From Promethearchaeota archaeon (GTDB taxonomy: Archaea; Asgardarchaeota; Lokiarchaeia; Sigyniarchaeales; SOKP01), in assembly GCA_030606485.1 (NCBI GenBank), contig JAUWGH010000003.1:62001-126000 (forward strand): DNA of 64,000 nucleotides, written 5' to 3'. Shown here in pieces: positions 1-7,710 of the stretch. The stretch's first letter is position 1. Every line of letters starts with the position of its first letter. Under the pieces are notes generated by a model. That model was not told where the DNA came from. It saw nothing but the letters and a program-made list of their open reading frames with translations, and did no database searches. Made by a program: the position numbers and the translations under genes.

Positions 1-510
1 AAGAACTTTATTATTTATCTTAACAGATAAATCTTCAAATCCTCCTTTGAGAAAAAATATTTGAATAAGATTCCATCCAAAATAAATTATTATGAAAATA
101 GTTGGTAGAATTAAATCCCAACCCAAGAATTGTATGGTTAATTGGGTAGAATGACCTAATAAAAAGTATACTAATATAATAACAAAACTTATTCCAAATG
201 CGATTAAGAAACCAATGATTTTATTCCTATCAATTATTTTATCTGTAGAAAATAAAAATTCATTCAATTTGGGTATTAATCCAAAAAACATTAAAAATAT
301 AAAAGTTAATGAAATTGTTGTTGCTAAAAATAAAATTAAATCCCCCAAATCTGGAATTAAGCTTATTAAAGCAATCAAAATTGCACAAATGAAAAATATT
401 ATTGTATATAATAAATGGCTTTCATTAAAGATTCTATAAAAATATTTATCTAATAGTTCTTGAATTTTAATAATAGATTTACTTTTAGGTTTTGGTTTTT
501 CTTCTTCCAA
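1..510 (-). CDS. Multi-pass membrane protein, 3' end cut by window edge
   Basis: I do not recognise the family. Reading the minus strand from a TTG at 508-510 gives 170 codons with no stop up to the window edge, so the C-terminus is missing. The first 20 or so residues are Lys/Glu-rich and cytosolic in character (EEEKPKPKSKS). After them come four hydrophobic segments, at about residues 31-52, 54-75, 92-113 and 124-150, with short charged loops. The only ATG near the 5' end (518-520) is out of frame and runs into a stop, and the next in-frame upstream triplets end in a stop, so TTG is the only reasonable start. TTG starts recur in this window. It is divergent from the glycerate kinase gene, with about 108 bases of AT-rich promoter space between them. 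Confidence 0.6.
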   Translation of the reverse strand, partial: MEEEKPKPKSKSIIKIQELLDKYFYRIFNESHLLYTIIFFICAILIALISLIPDLGDLILFLATTISLTFIFLMFFGLIPKLNEFLFSTDKIIDRNKIIGFLIAFGISFVIILVYFLLGHSTQLTIQFLGWDLILPTIFIIIYFGWNLIQIFFLKGGFEDLSVKINNKVL

Positions 511-618
511 AATTAACCATCTTCTTTTTATTTATTTAAATTAATATAATAAATTCAAAATATTATATAAAAATAGTTATATAATATTAATATAAAAATC
601 AATGAGATTTCCAAAGAA

Positions 619-2040
619 ATGTTCATAAAAAATAGAGATATCCTACTGAATGAGAATATTCCTCAGAAAAATCTAGAATTAAGAAGGATACTTATTGACG
701 TTTTAGAAAGAGCTTTAGATGCAGTAAAGCCAAAAATTTTAATTGAGAGAGCCGTAATTATTGATAAAAATCAACTCAAAATTCATAATTTATCTTTAGA
801 TTTAACACAATTTAGGAGATGTATCATAATTGGTGGCGGAAAAGCATCTGGTGCTATGGCAGCAGAGTTGGAAAATATTTTAATTTCATATGGAAAAATT
901 CCATTTAATGGAATCATTAATATCCCCAAAGGATTAGAAATTGATGACAAAGATTTCTCTGGTAGGATAAAATTTAATTTTGCATCTCATCCCATTCCTG
1001 ATGATGATGGTATAAATGGAGTTAAAAGCATGATGGATTTGATCCGAAATACTTCCAATAATGATTTAATTTTCTGTCTAATTTCCGGTGGAGGTTCAGC
1101 ATTATTACCTTTCCCAATGAAAGGTTTAACTTTAGGAGATTTAAGAGATGTAAACTCATTATTATTAGCTTCTGGTGCAAATATTAAAGAAATTAATGCA
1201 ATAAGAAAGCATCTCTCTGCTTTTAAGGGCGGTCGCTTAGCTAAAGCTGCATTTAAAAATGGGGAACCAACAATAATTTCATTGATAATTTCAGATGTTG
1301 TAGGTGATAATTTAGATACTATTGCTTCAGGGCCCACAGTTCCAGATCAAACCACTTATGAGGAAGCAATAAATTATTTGAAAAAATATAAAATATTTGA
1401 TAAGATCCCAGAAAATGCACAAAAAATTTTAATCTCAGGATATAAGGAGGAGATTCCTGAGACTCCTAAAAAAGAAGACCCCTGTTTTTTTAAAGTTCAT
1501 AATTACATAATAGGAAGTGTAGAGAATGCTGCAAAAGCCGCAGAAAGTTATTTGAAGCAAAATAATATAGAGGTTAAATATATTCAAGAAAAAATTAAAG
1601 GAGAAGCCAGAGAATATGGTTTAGTTTTTTTAAATAAATTTAAGGAATGTATAAATAAAAAAGATACATATGGTTCTAAGAAAATAGCTTTAATAGGAAG
1701 TGGAGAATTGACAGTTACGATAAAAGGAAAAGGAATTGGCGGACGAAATCAAGAAATGCTTTTGAGCTTTCTTAATTCAATTAAAAATGAAGAAATTATT
1801 TATAATTTTTTAATCTTGGCAGTAAATCTTGATGGTATAGAAGGAAATAGCAAAGCTATGGGAGCTATTATTGATAATTATACGATAAAGAAATATAAGG
1901 ACATGAATTTAAACCCTTCAGTATTCCTAAAAAATAATAACTCAAATACATTTTTCAAAATGTTAAAGGATGAAATTATTACAGGTTATATTGGCATAAA
2001 TGTGAATGATCTAACTATAGGAATCTTATCTTTTAATTGA
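619..2040 (+). CDS. gckA: Glycerate 2-kinase (GckA/MOFRL family)
   Basis: The 473-residue product matches the DUF4147-MOFRL glycerate kinase family, which phosphorylates D-glycerate to 2-phosphoglycerate with ATP and feeds lower glycolysis. Visible signatures are a glycine-rich GGGKASG loop at residues 72-78, SGGGSALLPFP near residue 155, the helix with INAIRKHLSAFKGGRLA, SGPTVPD near residue 240, and GGRNQEM in the C-terminal MOFRL domain. Length is normal for the family. The late motif that usually reads GTDGxDG is NLDGIEG here, a mild variant. In archaea the enzyme typically serves branched Entner-Doudoroff routes, which fits the sugar genes further on, but no other pathway gene adjoins it. 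No Shine-Dalgarno is visible, so the transcript is probably leaderless or has a short leader. Confidence 0.9.
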   Translation: MFIKNRDILLNENIPQKNLELRRILIDVLERALDAVKPKILIERAVIIDKNQLKIHNLSLDLTQFRRCIIIGGGKASGAMAAELENILISYGKIPFNGIINIPKGLEIDDKDFSGRIKFNFASHPIPDDDGINGVKSMMDLIRNTSNNDLIFCLISGGGSALLPFPMKGLTLGDLRDVNSLLLASGANIKEINAIRKHLSAFKGGRLAKAAFKNGEPTIISLIISDVVGDNLDTIASGPTVPDQTTYEEAINYLKKYKIFDKIPENAQKILISGYKEEIPETPKKEDPCFFKVHNYIIGSVENAAKAAESYLKQNNIEVKYIQEKIKGEAREYGLVFLNKFKECINKKDTYGSKKIALIGSGELTVTIKGKGIGGRNQEMLLSFLNSIKNEEIIYNFLILAVNLDGIEGNSKAMGAIIDNYTIKKYKDMNLNPSVFLKNNNSNTFFKMLKDEIITGYIGINVNDLTIGILSFN

Positions 2041-2049
2041 ATAAAAGAA

Positions 2050-2300
2050 ATTCTTCATGGGGGATAATTTTTTTGTTAGAATAGGATTAGTATTATCTAT
2101 CCGGTGATAGATCTTTATATTTTGGTTGAGTACTTCCCCCCTGGAGCCCCCCAACATCGCGTGGATTTAAAATGAGCTTTAAGTGATTAAATATAATTGG
2201 GATATGATTGGATTTCATAATTTTCAATGCAAGTATATTTTCTTTTATATACATCCCTACACCTCCCAATAGAGAAAAGTGGTAATAAAGCCACTCTGGA
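2050..2300 (-). ncRNA. Candidate structured non-coding RNA
   Basis: On the minus strand a TATA-like TTTATATA lies near 2320-2327, and about 25 bases downstream a GC-enriched tract begins. The tract holds an AGTGG/CCACT hairpin, a GGGAGGTGTAGGG stretch, two six-G runs separated by CTCCA (about 2145-2161), a 7-bp hairpin with ACCG loop (2095-2112) and a CCCCC run (2059-2063) that could pair with a G run. GC-enriched islands in a very AT-rich genome often mark structured RNA. I searched by eye for RNase P (GAGGAAAGUC, ACAGAAA) and SRP helix 8 (CCGGAAGG) signatures and found none, so no family is assigned. Strand and ends are inferred. Confidence 0.3.
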
Positions 2301-2441
2301 TTTATTGATTACCTTTAGTATATAAACTATTTATTTTTTTAAAATTTCAGAAAGATATTTTGGTTTTTTACCTATTATTTAAAGTTTTTTACAATTCTTT
2401 TTATTTTTTTTCTTATTTGTTTACCTAATTAATACTTGAGT

Positions 2442-2469
2442 CATATATTTAAACTTTTTGTTATAAAAG
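2442..2469 (-). promoter_or_regulatory. Archaeal promoter-like element (BRE/TATA), minus strand
   Basis: Read on the minus strand this contains TTATAACAAAAAGTTTA followed by AATATATG. A purine-rich BRE-like stretch abuts a TATA-like TTTAAATA. The same 17-base core occurs upstream of the small gene at 7213. No protein gene lies downstream on this strand before the gckA 3' end, so it may drive the candidate RNA or a longer leader of it. Strength and start site are not shown by sequence alone. Confidence 0.4.
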
Positions 2470-2629
2470 AAGAAGAGAAAATTGTAAAAAAAACTTATTT
2501 ATTAAAAAAATCTTATAAAGTAATTTAGAATACAGAATGATTATATATTTAATAATTCTGTGCGTCTATTCAATTTTCAACAAAAAATCTTAGTAAATTG
2601 AGTTGTTAATACTTTTTTGAAAAAGCATA

Positions 2630-3076
2630 TTATTTTTTAGTAAAAAATTTTTCAATTTCAGGTTTAAAATCTTGGAATTTATCAATAATCGTAAAATTCT
2701 CATTATTATATTTCTGTTTAAAATGAATTAACATTAACTTCAACTTTTCTCTAACTTTTTCAACTTGTTTATCAATATTTTTCTTTTTATCACAAATAGC
2801 ATATGCAAGTATGTTTTCTACAGTATTAAAATCTCCAGCTTGAATTGTTTCAGTAATAAAAATAAAAAGAATATCACCAGATTCAAGATATTCTAAAGTA
2901 GAGCCTTGAAATGCTTTTTCTACAAATTGTGATATTGCAGAAATAAATGATGATCTAAGATCTTTATGAACTTCCTTTTTTGTTTTTACCGAAACATTTC
3001 TAATAATATAATTTACAAGTGTAAATCCACGAAGTATTACACCAGCTTCATACATTTCTTTCAAATTATTAATCAT
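2630..3076 (-). CDS. Longin/roadblock-like small protein
   Basis: The product is 148 residues with no membrane segment. Its opening (MINNLKEMYEAGVILRGF) has the strand-turn-strand look of longin-type domains, where a short beta strand is followed by an acidic/glycine turn and a second strand. Further on, YLESGDILFIFITETI could be a central hydrophobic strand, and the second half is amphipathic helix rich in Lys and Glu. Asgard archaea carry many such small longin or roadblock proteins, which in characterised systems partner small GTPases. This gene is divergent from a GTPase gene 200 bases away, which supports that reading. The assignment is by pattern only and the fold should be regarded as probable rather than proven. 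Confidence 0.5.
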   Translation of the reverse strand: MINNLKEMYEAGVILRGFTLVNYIIRNVSVKTKKEVHKDLRSSFISAISQFVEKAFQGSTLEYLESGDILFIFITETIQAGDFNTVENILAYAICDKKKNIDKQVEKVREKLKLMLIHFKQKYNNENFTIIDKFQDFKPEIEKFFTKK

Positions 3077-3278
3077 TCATATCTGTAATATATTATTATC
3101 ATAAACTACTTTCAATATAATTTTTTTCTAATTAAAAAAATTTTATATAGTAATTTATTTATTAGATTTTTTAAATATATCATAAAGGCACATTTATAAG
3201 TAAAAGCATTCATACCTAAGTTAAGTATTATAAATATAATTAAAATTCAAAGATAGAGTAATATTTAGAGAATATTTT

Positions 3279-4283
3279 ATGCTAGTTGATGAAATTAACA
3301 TAAAATTAGTAATTTTGGGAAGTGGAGGTGTTGGAAAAACCTCAATAGTCAAATCATTTTTAGATCAAGAGATACCAAGAATGTATATTCCAACAATTGG
3401 AAGCAGTATTGCAAGGAAGGAATTTATGTTAAAAAATATTGCTATGAAGATTAATATATGGGATATTGGTGGTCAAAAATCCTTTAATCCTTTAAATCCC
3501 GTATTTTTTACTAATGTAGATGCTGCTTTCTTAGTGTTTGATTTGACTCAACCAAAAGAAACATTACCTGAATTAGAAATTGATTATTTAACAAATTTAT
3601 CGAAATATACAGATGAATGTATTGCATTTGTAATTGGAAATAAATTAGATTTAATTTCAACTAAAAAAGAACTAGAGAATATTGCCAACCATTATAAAAT
3701 AAAAAATATTCCATTAATTCTAATTTCTGCTAAAACTCAAGAAAATCTATATGATGCATTTGATTTAATCATATTTAGCTTTTTAAAGGAATGGGAGAAA
3801 GGATTTACATCTAAAAAATTTCATGGAATATCAAAGGAATTCTTAAACTTAATTAACAAAACTGAAAAGCAATTGAAAGATTTGTTTGTTAATTTAGGTG
3901 ATGTAGACTCAATTTTGATTTCGAGTAAAGCAGCACCTCAATTAACTAAAAAAAAAATATCATCATCTGTCCCTGATTTAAATTCTGGAACAGAATTAGT
4001 TGATTATGTAAGATATAAGGAAAAAATTGAAGAATTTAATAAAATAAAAGGTCAAATTATAGATTCATTTGATAATAAATTAACCATAATAAAAGATTTA
4101 ATTTCAAGCTTAAAAAGAACTCCAATAAATTCACTTATTGATACAATTGACAATACGATGGAACAATTAAATGATATAAAAGTAGATTTTGAATTTAATT
4201 TAGATTCCTTATTAAATTTAGAAAAAAGTGAAAAAAAAGTGAAAGAAGAAATGGAGAAATTTAAAGAAATTCGGGGTGAATAA
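3279..4283 (+). CDS. Ras/Arf-like small GTPase with C-terminal coiled-coil extension
   Basis: Residues 8-175 are a small GTPase domain with every G motif visible: G1 GSGGVGKTS at 14-22, G2 threonine at 39 (IPTIGSS), G3 WDIGGQ at 61-66 with the usual glutamine, G4 NKLD at 121-124, and G5 SAKT at 150-153. WDIGGQ recalls Arf/Gtr more than Rab. From about residue 185 to 334 there is a charged helical tail with heptad-like spacing, probably coiled coil, which ordinary Rab proteins lack. No prenylation cysteine is present. It precedes a coiled-coil protein by 26 bases and is divergent from a longin-like gene. A role in membrane or cytoskeletal organisation is inference from family and context. Confidence 0.9.
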   Translation: MLVDEINIKLVILGSGGVGKTSIVKSFLDQEIPRMYIPTIGSSIARKEFMLKNIAMKINIWDIGGQKSFNPLNPVFFTNVDAAFLVFDLTQPKETLPELEIDYLTNLSKYTDECIAFVIGNKLDLISTKKELENIANHYKIKNIPLILISAKTQENLYDAFDLIIFSFLKEWEKGFTSKKFHGISKEFLNLINKTEKQLKDLFVNLGDVDSILISSKAAPQLTKKKISSSVPDLNSGTELVDYVRYKEKIEEFNKIKGQIIDSFDNKLTIIKDLISSLKRTPINSLIDTIDNTMEQLNDIKVDFEFNLDSLLNLEKSEKKVKEEMEKFKEIRGE

Positions 4284-4309
4284 AAATCCCTAAAGAGAAA
4301 AACAATAAA

Positions 4310-4822
4310 ATGGAGCAGATAGAGAGCACAAATGAAACTACAATAAATGAATTTAAAAAATTAGATGAAAAAATTACAAATGTTGAGAACTGGGTAAAAT
4401 TTGTTGATGGAGAGATAAAAACTATAAAAAAAGATGTCAAATGTATTCGAGAGCAAATAAAAACTCAAGAAGAAGTAATTAATAGTAAATTTAAAGAATT
4501 TTCTGAGGAATATTTAATTTTTAAAAAAAATATGACAGCGAAATTACAAAAAGTAGAAAGTGAATATGATACAATGAAGATTTCCCTGGCAATAAATGAA
4601 AAACATCTATTGGAAAGGTTAAAATCAATGATTAATACCGAGATAGGTATGGCGGTTAAAGGTAAGGAGCAGGAATTACTTATGAATTTATGGATTGATG
4701 AATTAAATGAGATTATTTCGGATTTTGAAAAATTAAAGAGTATACACCCAAAGGAATTTTCACTTCGAATCAATGAAATATCAAAAACAATTGAGTTATT
4801 TAAACAAAATCTAAAAAAATAA
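4310..4822 (+). CDS. Coiled-coil protein of unknown function
   Basis: The 170-residue protein is almost entirely helical in character, with heptad-like spacing of Ile, Leu and Val and very high Lys/Glu content from about residue 10 to 110, followed by a shorter helical C-terminal part. It has no cysteine pair suggesting metal binding, no signal peptide and no membrane helix. It starts 26 bases after the GTPase gene on the same strand, so the two are probably co-transcribed. Because the GTPase also ends in a helical tail, a direct coiled-coil interaction is a reasonable guess. I do not recognise a named family. Confidence 0.75.
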   Translation: MEQIESTNETTINEFKKLDEKITNVENWVKFVDGEIKTIKKDVKCIREQIKTQEEVINSKFKEFSEEYLIFKKNMTAKLQKVESEYDTMKISLAINEKHLLERLKSMINTEIGMAVKGKEQELLMNLWIDELNEIISDFEKLKSIHPKEFSLRINEISKTIELFKQNLKK

Positions 4823-4916
4823 AATTAACATTCTTGCTCTTTTTAAGGCTAATCTAAGTTGATTTTTATTTAATTAAATTTGTTATATTTATTCTATTAT
4901 TCCAAATCATAATATA

Positions 4917-5711
4917 ATGCCACCAATTAAACGGAAAAAATATTTATTTCAGACTAAAATTGATAAATTATTAAAAATAATTCCTCATCTTGGTAGAATA
5001 TTTTCTTTCTTGCTAGGTATAATTGAAGTACCAATGTTGGAGCTATTTAGATTAACGGAAAAATTTACTAAGATACACATACTTGAAATTGTTGATACTT
5101 ACATCCTTAAAAAAAGATGGGGTGGACATGTTATTCCTTTAAATGTAAATTTTCATCCAGAAACAAAATTTCTTCCATCCCAAGAAATTTTCAAACTATT
5201 ATCCAGGTCAAATGTGGTAGGTATTGGGAATTGTTATTGCAGATTAACTTACAAGAATTGTGATAATCCAATTAGAACTTGCATACATATTAGCTTTGGA
5301 CAATCTTTATACGAGATACCTTACAAATCAGAGAATTTTAAACGAGTTTCAAAACAAGAAATATTTGAATTATTAGAAGATTGTGATCAACGAGGTTTAG
5401 TTCATCAGTTAATATATTTTCCAAATCCGAGTTTTTATTACATTGTGTGCAACTGTTGCCCTTGTTGTTGCGTTATATTGAGTAAATTTATAAAAAGTGG
5501 TTCACCTCAAATCATAAAATCTGATTTCATAGCAAAAACAGACTTATCAAAATGTAAGAGTTGTGGAAATTGTGAACAATGGTGTTATTTTGGAGCTAGA
5601 AAAATTGAGGGAAATAGATTTCTTTTTGAGGGAATTAAATGTTTTGGATGTGGTTTATGCATTTCAAAATGTCCAGAAAATGCAATAATTCTAATAAGGA
5701 AAGATAATTAA
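4917..5711 (+). CDS. Cysteine-rich 4Fe-4S ferredoxin-domain protein
   Basis: The C-terminal third holds two classic ferredoxin motifs, CKSCGNCEQWC and CFGCGLCISKCP, so two [4Fe-4S] clusters are expected. The central part has an additional cysteine pattern: GNCYCR, then two more spaced cysteines, and a dense CNCCPCCC about 75 residues later. I have seen this layout in uncharacterised anaerobe ferredoxin-like proteins, but no biochemical role is known to me. The N-terminal 70 residues are basic and helical with no export signal. An electron-transfer role in the cytoplasm is inferred. The gene stands alone between the GTPase operon and a membrane protein. Confidence 0.8.
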   Translation: MPPIKRKKYLFQTKIDKLLKIIPHLGRIFSFLLGIIEVPMLELFRLTEKFTKIHILEIVDTYILKKRWGGHVIPLNVNFHPETKFLPSQEIFKLLSRSNVVGIGNCYCRLTYKNCDNPIRTCIHISFGQSLYEIPYKSENFKRVSKQEIFELLEDCDQRGLVHQLIYFPNPSFYYIVCNCCPCCCVILSKFIKSGSPQIIKSDFIAKTDLSKCKSCGNCEQWCYFGARKIEGNRFLFEGIKCFGCGLCISKCPENAIILIRKDN

Positions 5712-5764
5712 TTGTATTTCTAAATAGATATAAATAAATTCGTTCTATATTTTTGTTATTACAA

Positions 5765-6997
5765 ATGATGGATCCAAATTTTATTGAATTTTTAATTCCA
5801 ATTTTAGTTTCTTTATTCTGTGGTTTTATTATTGGAATTGAACGAACAAGAGTATCTGCACAATATGGTGCTAGGGATCATATATTTTTTTCAATAATAT
5901 CTACTACAATTATTATTCTATACGATAAATTTTTGCAAGATCTAGGTTTTTATATTCTTATTATTATTTTTGGAGGAATGATTGTATTTTTATTAATTGG
6001 TACTTTTTATCGATTATTTAGAACTGATGACCCAGGATATACAACAACATTATCTATGCTTTTGGCAATGGTTGTTGGAATCGTTAGTTATTATAATTCT
6101 TTTCTTGCTATTACCATTTCAGTTATATTTTTAATAATCCTTTCTACTAAAAAGCAATTCTATAAAATACAAAAGTTAAAAGATATTGAATGGACGGGAA
6201 CTGTTGAATTTTTAGCAATTATGATATTAACGTTTATACTTTTCCCTCAAGATTTAATAATATATGATATTCAAATTGTTACTATAGTATATGTCTTTCT
6301 AACTATTTTAGCGATTAAATATTTCTCATATTTTCTCCTCAAATCGTCGTCGGAAGAGAATTTATATATTTTATCTATATTAGGCGGCTTTGCTCATAGT
6401 GAAGCTACAACTAAAGAATTAGCTGAAATTGACGCGCATCCTGCAACTGTTTCATTATTACTTCAAACTATGATCATTAGAATTCTTTTAGTAATAATTC
6501 TAATCTCATCTGAATTAACCGTCAGATTATTTTACCCATTAATATTAACAACTATACTGGGTATAATTTTTAATATCTTAATTTTAAGGAAAAAAGAGAA
6601 AAAACATATTCTTCAAAAAGTGAAGAATCCTCTTTCTTTAAAATCAGCTTTAATTTTTTCTTCTACTTATTTATTTGCGGTGTTCTTAACGATTATATTT
6701 AAAAACATCCCAATTCCATATCAGTTGTATTTACCAATTGCAATTATGATTGGGTTATTATCTGGTGGTGCAAGTTCTTTATTTACAGCTACAGCATATA
6801 TTTCAGGATTGATTGATCTTAACTTGGCTATTATTATGATTGTTTTTGGATTATGTGCAGCAATATTAAATAAATTATTATATTATTATCACTTTCAAAA
6901 AACAAAAAGTAAGAAAAATTTAATCAATTTGATCATATACCTATCATTAACAATGATAGTTCTCTTATTTTTCTCATTTACTATAGGTTTTTTATAA
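5765..6997 (+). CDS. MgtC/SapB-DUF4010 family membrane protein
   Basis: The protein is a highly hydrophobic multi-pass membrane protein of about 410 residues. The N-terminal part carries the MgtC/SapB signature (FCGFIIGIERTR near residues 20-30, followed by a conserved ARDH and a further set of three helices). The second half resembles the DUF4010 domain, with glycine-rich GGFAHSEATT and SGGASSLFTATAYISG loops between helices. About 11-12 membrane segments can be counted. I chose the ATG at 5765 over a TTG at 5753 because nothing conserved precedes it. Members of this family are usually annotated as possible transporters or magnesium-related proteins, with no firm substrate. Confidence 0.85.
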   Translation: MMDPNFIEFLIPILVSLFCGFIIGIERTRVSAQYGARDHIFFSIISTTIIILYDKFLQDLGFYILIIIFGGMIVFLLIGTFYRLFRTDDPGYTTTLSMLLAMVVGIVSYYNSFLAITISVIFLIILSTKKQFYKIQKLKDIEWTGTVEFLAIMILTFILFPQDLIIYDIQIVTIVYVFLTILAIKYFSYFLLKSSSEENLYILSILGGFAHSEATTKELAEIDAHPATVSLLLQTMIIRILLVIILISSELTVRLFYPLILTTILGIIFNILILRKKEKKHILQKVKNPLSLKSALIFSSTYLFAVFLTIIFKNIPIPYQLYLPIAIMIGLLSGGASSLFTATAYISGLIDLNLAIIMIVFGLCAAILNKLLYYYHFQKTKSKKNLINLIIYLSLTMIVLLFFSFTIGFL

Positions 6998-7101
6998 TTT
7001 CTAGTAAATTTATAACTTGATTCTTAATTTTATCTTTTTGTTGTAAAAAAATATTCATTATCAGGTGATTTAATATTAGAATTTTTTTTCTAAGAAAAAG
7101 T

Positions 7102-7125
7102 CTTATAACAAAAAGTTTATATATG
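7102..7125 (+). promoter_or_regulatory. BRE/TATA promoter element of the small gene
   Basis: The sequence contains TTATAACAAAAAGTTTA and then TATATG, that is, an A-rich BRE-like segment joined to a TTTATATA box. A start site would be expected near 7145, ahead of the small ORF at 7213. The 17-base core is repeated on the minus strand at 2442-2469. Confidence 0.5.
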
Positions 7126-7212
7126 TGAAAAAAAATATTTTAGTACTTAATATTTTTTTTTTTGGGTAAAAAAAAAGTTCGAGACAAAAAAAGAACTCAA
7201 AAAGTGAAAATA

Positions 7213-7407
7213 ATGAAAGTATTATCAAATAATTTGATATATTCAAAGAAAGATTTTCATATAAATACTCCGTTAAAAGAATCAAGCAAAATACAGCAAG
7301 ATGATATATATCTTGAGCAATTTAGAGTAAAAGATATTTTTACTGAGATTGATTTTGCTCGATTACAAAGATTAAGAAATAAAGCAAATAGGATTAAAAA
7401 GTTATAA
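7213..7407 (+). CDS. Small basic protein of unknown function
   Basis: The 64-residue product from the ATG at 7213 has a mixed composition that looks coding rather than random: a basic start, a middle with several Asp/Glu, and a Leu/Arg-rich amphipathic end (FARLQRLRNKANRIKKL). A TTG at 7162 would add 17 Lys/Arg-rich residues, but that extension is low-complexity. A promoter-like element stands about 90 bases upstream and a strong hairpin with T-tract about 55 bases downstream, so the gene appears to be an independent, precisely terminated unit. No family recognised. It could also be mainly a carrier of a regulatory RNA. Confidence 0.5.
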   Translation: MKVLSNNLIYSKKDFHINTPLKESSKIQQDDIYLEQFRVKDIFTEIDFARLQRLRNKANRIKKL

Positions 7408-7453
7408 AGCACTTTGAAATAAAATTTTTAAAAAAAGCCACATAGGGTAATGG

Positions 7454-7494
7454 GGGGAGAACGGCTTCTCCTAAGGAGAAGCCACCTTTTTTTT
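7454..7494 (+). terminator. Hairpin plus T8 with competing upstream pairing; rest of 7408-7710 featureless
   Basis: GGCTTCTCC-TAA-GGAGAAGCC at 7463-7483 forms a perfect 9-bp stem with a three-base loop. Three bases later come eight T residues, the layout of an intrinsic terminator. Just before it, GGGGGGAGAAC offers GGAGAA, which can pair with the TTCTCC arm instead, giving a 6-bp stem with a CGGC loop. So the middle segment has two mutually exclusive partners, as in attenuators. Archaeal terminators are usually plain T-tracts, so this is unusual. The remainder of the 303-base gap before the next gene is AT-rich and shows nothing else. Confidence 0.6.
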
Positions 7495-7710
7495 CCTTGC
7501 AAAGCAATAAATTAAATCGAATTTAGACCTATTTATAAAAGTAAATATAGTTAATAATGAGTTTATTAGTTAAGATCCTTAAGTCTTTAAAAAAAATCAA
7601 AAAAGTTAATAAAAATTTAATCTATTAAGAAGTATTAGATATAAGGAATATTAAATTAACATTAAAAAATTATAATCAAACAAAAAAAAAATAAAAGTAA
7701 GTGAATTACT

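Larger units (their letters stand above)
2041..2629. other. 589-base gene-free stretch
   Basis: No open frame with coding character is present. The segment from about 2050 to 2330 is clearly richer in G and C than the flanks. It holds runs of C at about 2145-2165, a perfect 7-bp hairpin at 2095-2112, and a 5-bp hairpin (AGTGG/CCACT) near 2278-2296. The segment from 2330 to 2629 is nearly pure A/T with T-tracts. Two TATA-like elements read on the minus strand. See the separate entries for the RNA candidate and the promoter. Confidence 0.5.

Noticed and set aside
215-439. Plus-strand 74-codon open frame
   Set aside because: Lies antisense within the truncated membrane-protein gene and is dominated by Lys/Asn/Ile as expected of AT-rich shadow frames.
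987-1337. Minus-strand 116-codon frame inside gckA
   Set aside because: Completely antisense to conserved glycerate kinase motifs, no family features.
2041-2330. RNase P RNA or SRP RNA
   Set aside because: GAGAAAAGTGG on the plus strand resembles part of the RNase P core but the rest of the conserved core (including ACAGAAA) is absent, and no SRP CCGGAAGG element is present.
7170-7190. Possible tRNA T-loop (AGTTCGAGAC)
   Set aside because: No acceptor, D or anticodon arms can be paired around it.
7162-7212. TTG-initiated 17-residue extension of the small gene
   Set aside because: Low-complexity Lys/Arg stretch arising from poly-A; ATG at 7213 is preferred.
7103-7285. Minus-strand 60-codon frame
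   Set aside because: Phe/Leu/Tyr-rich low complexity, opposite the small gene and its promoter element.
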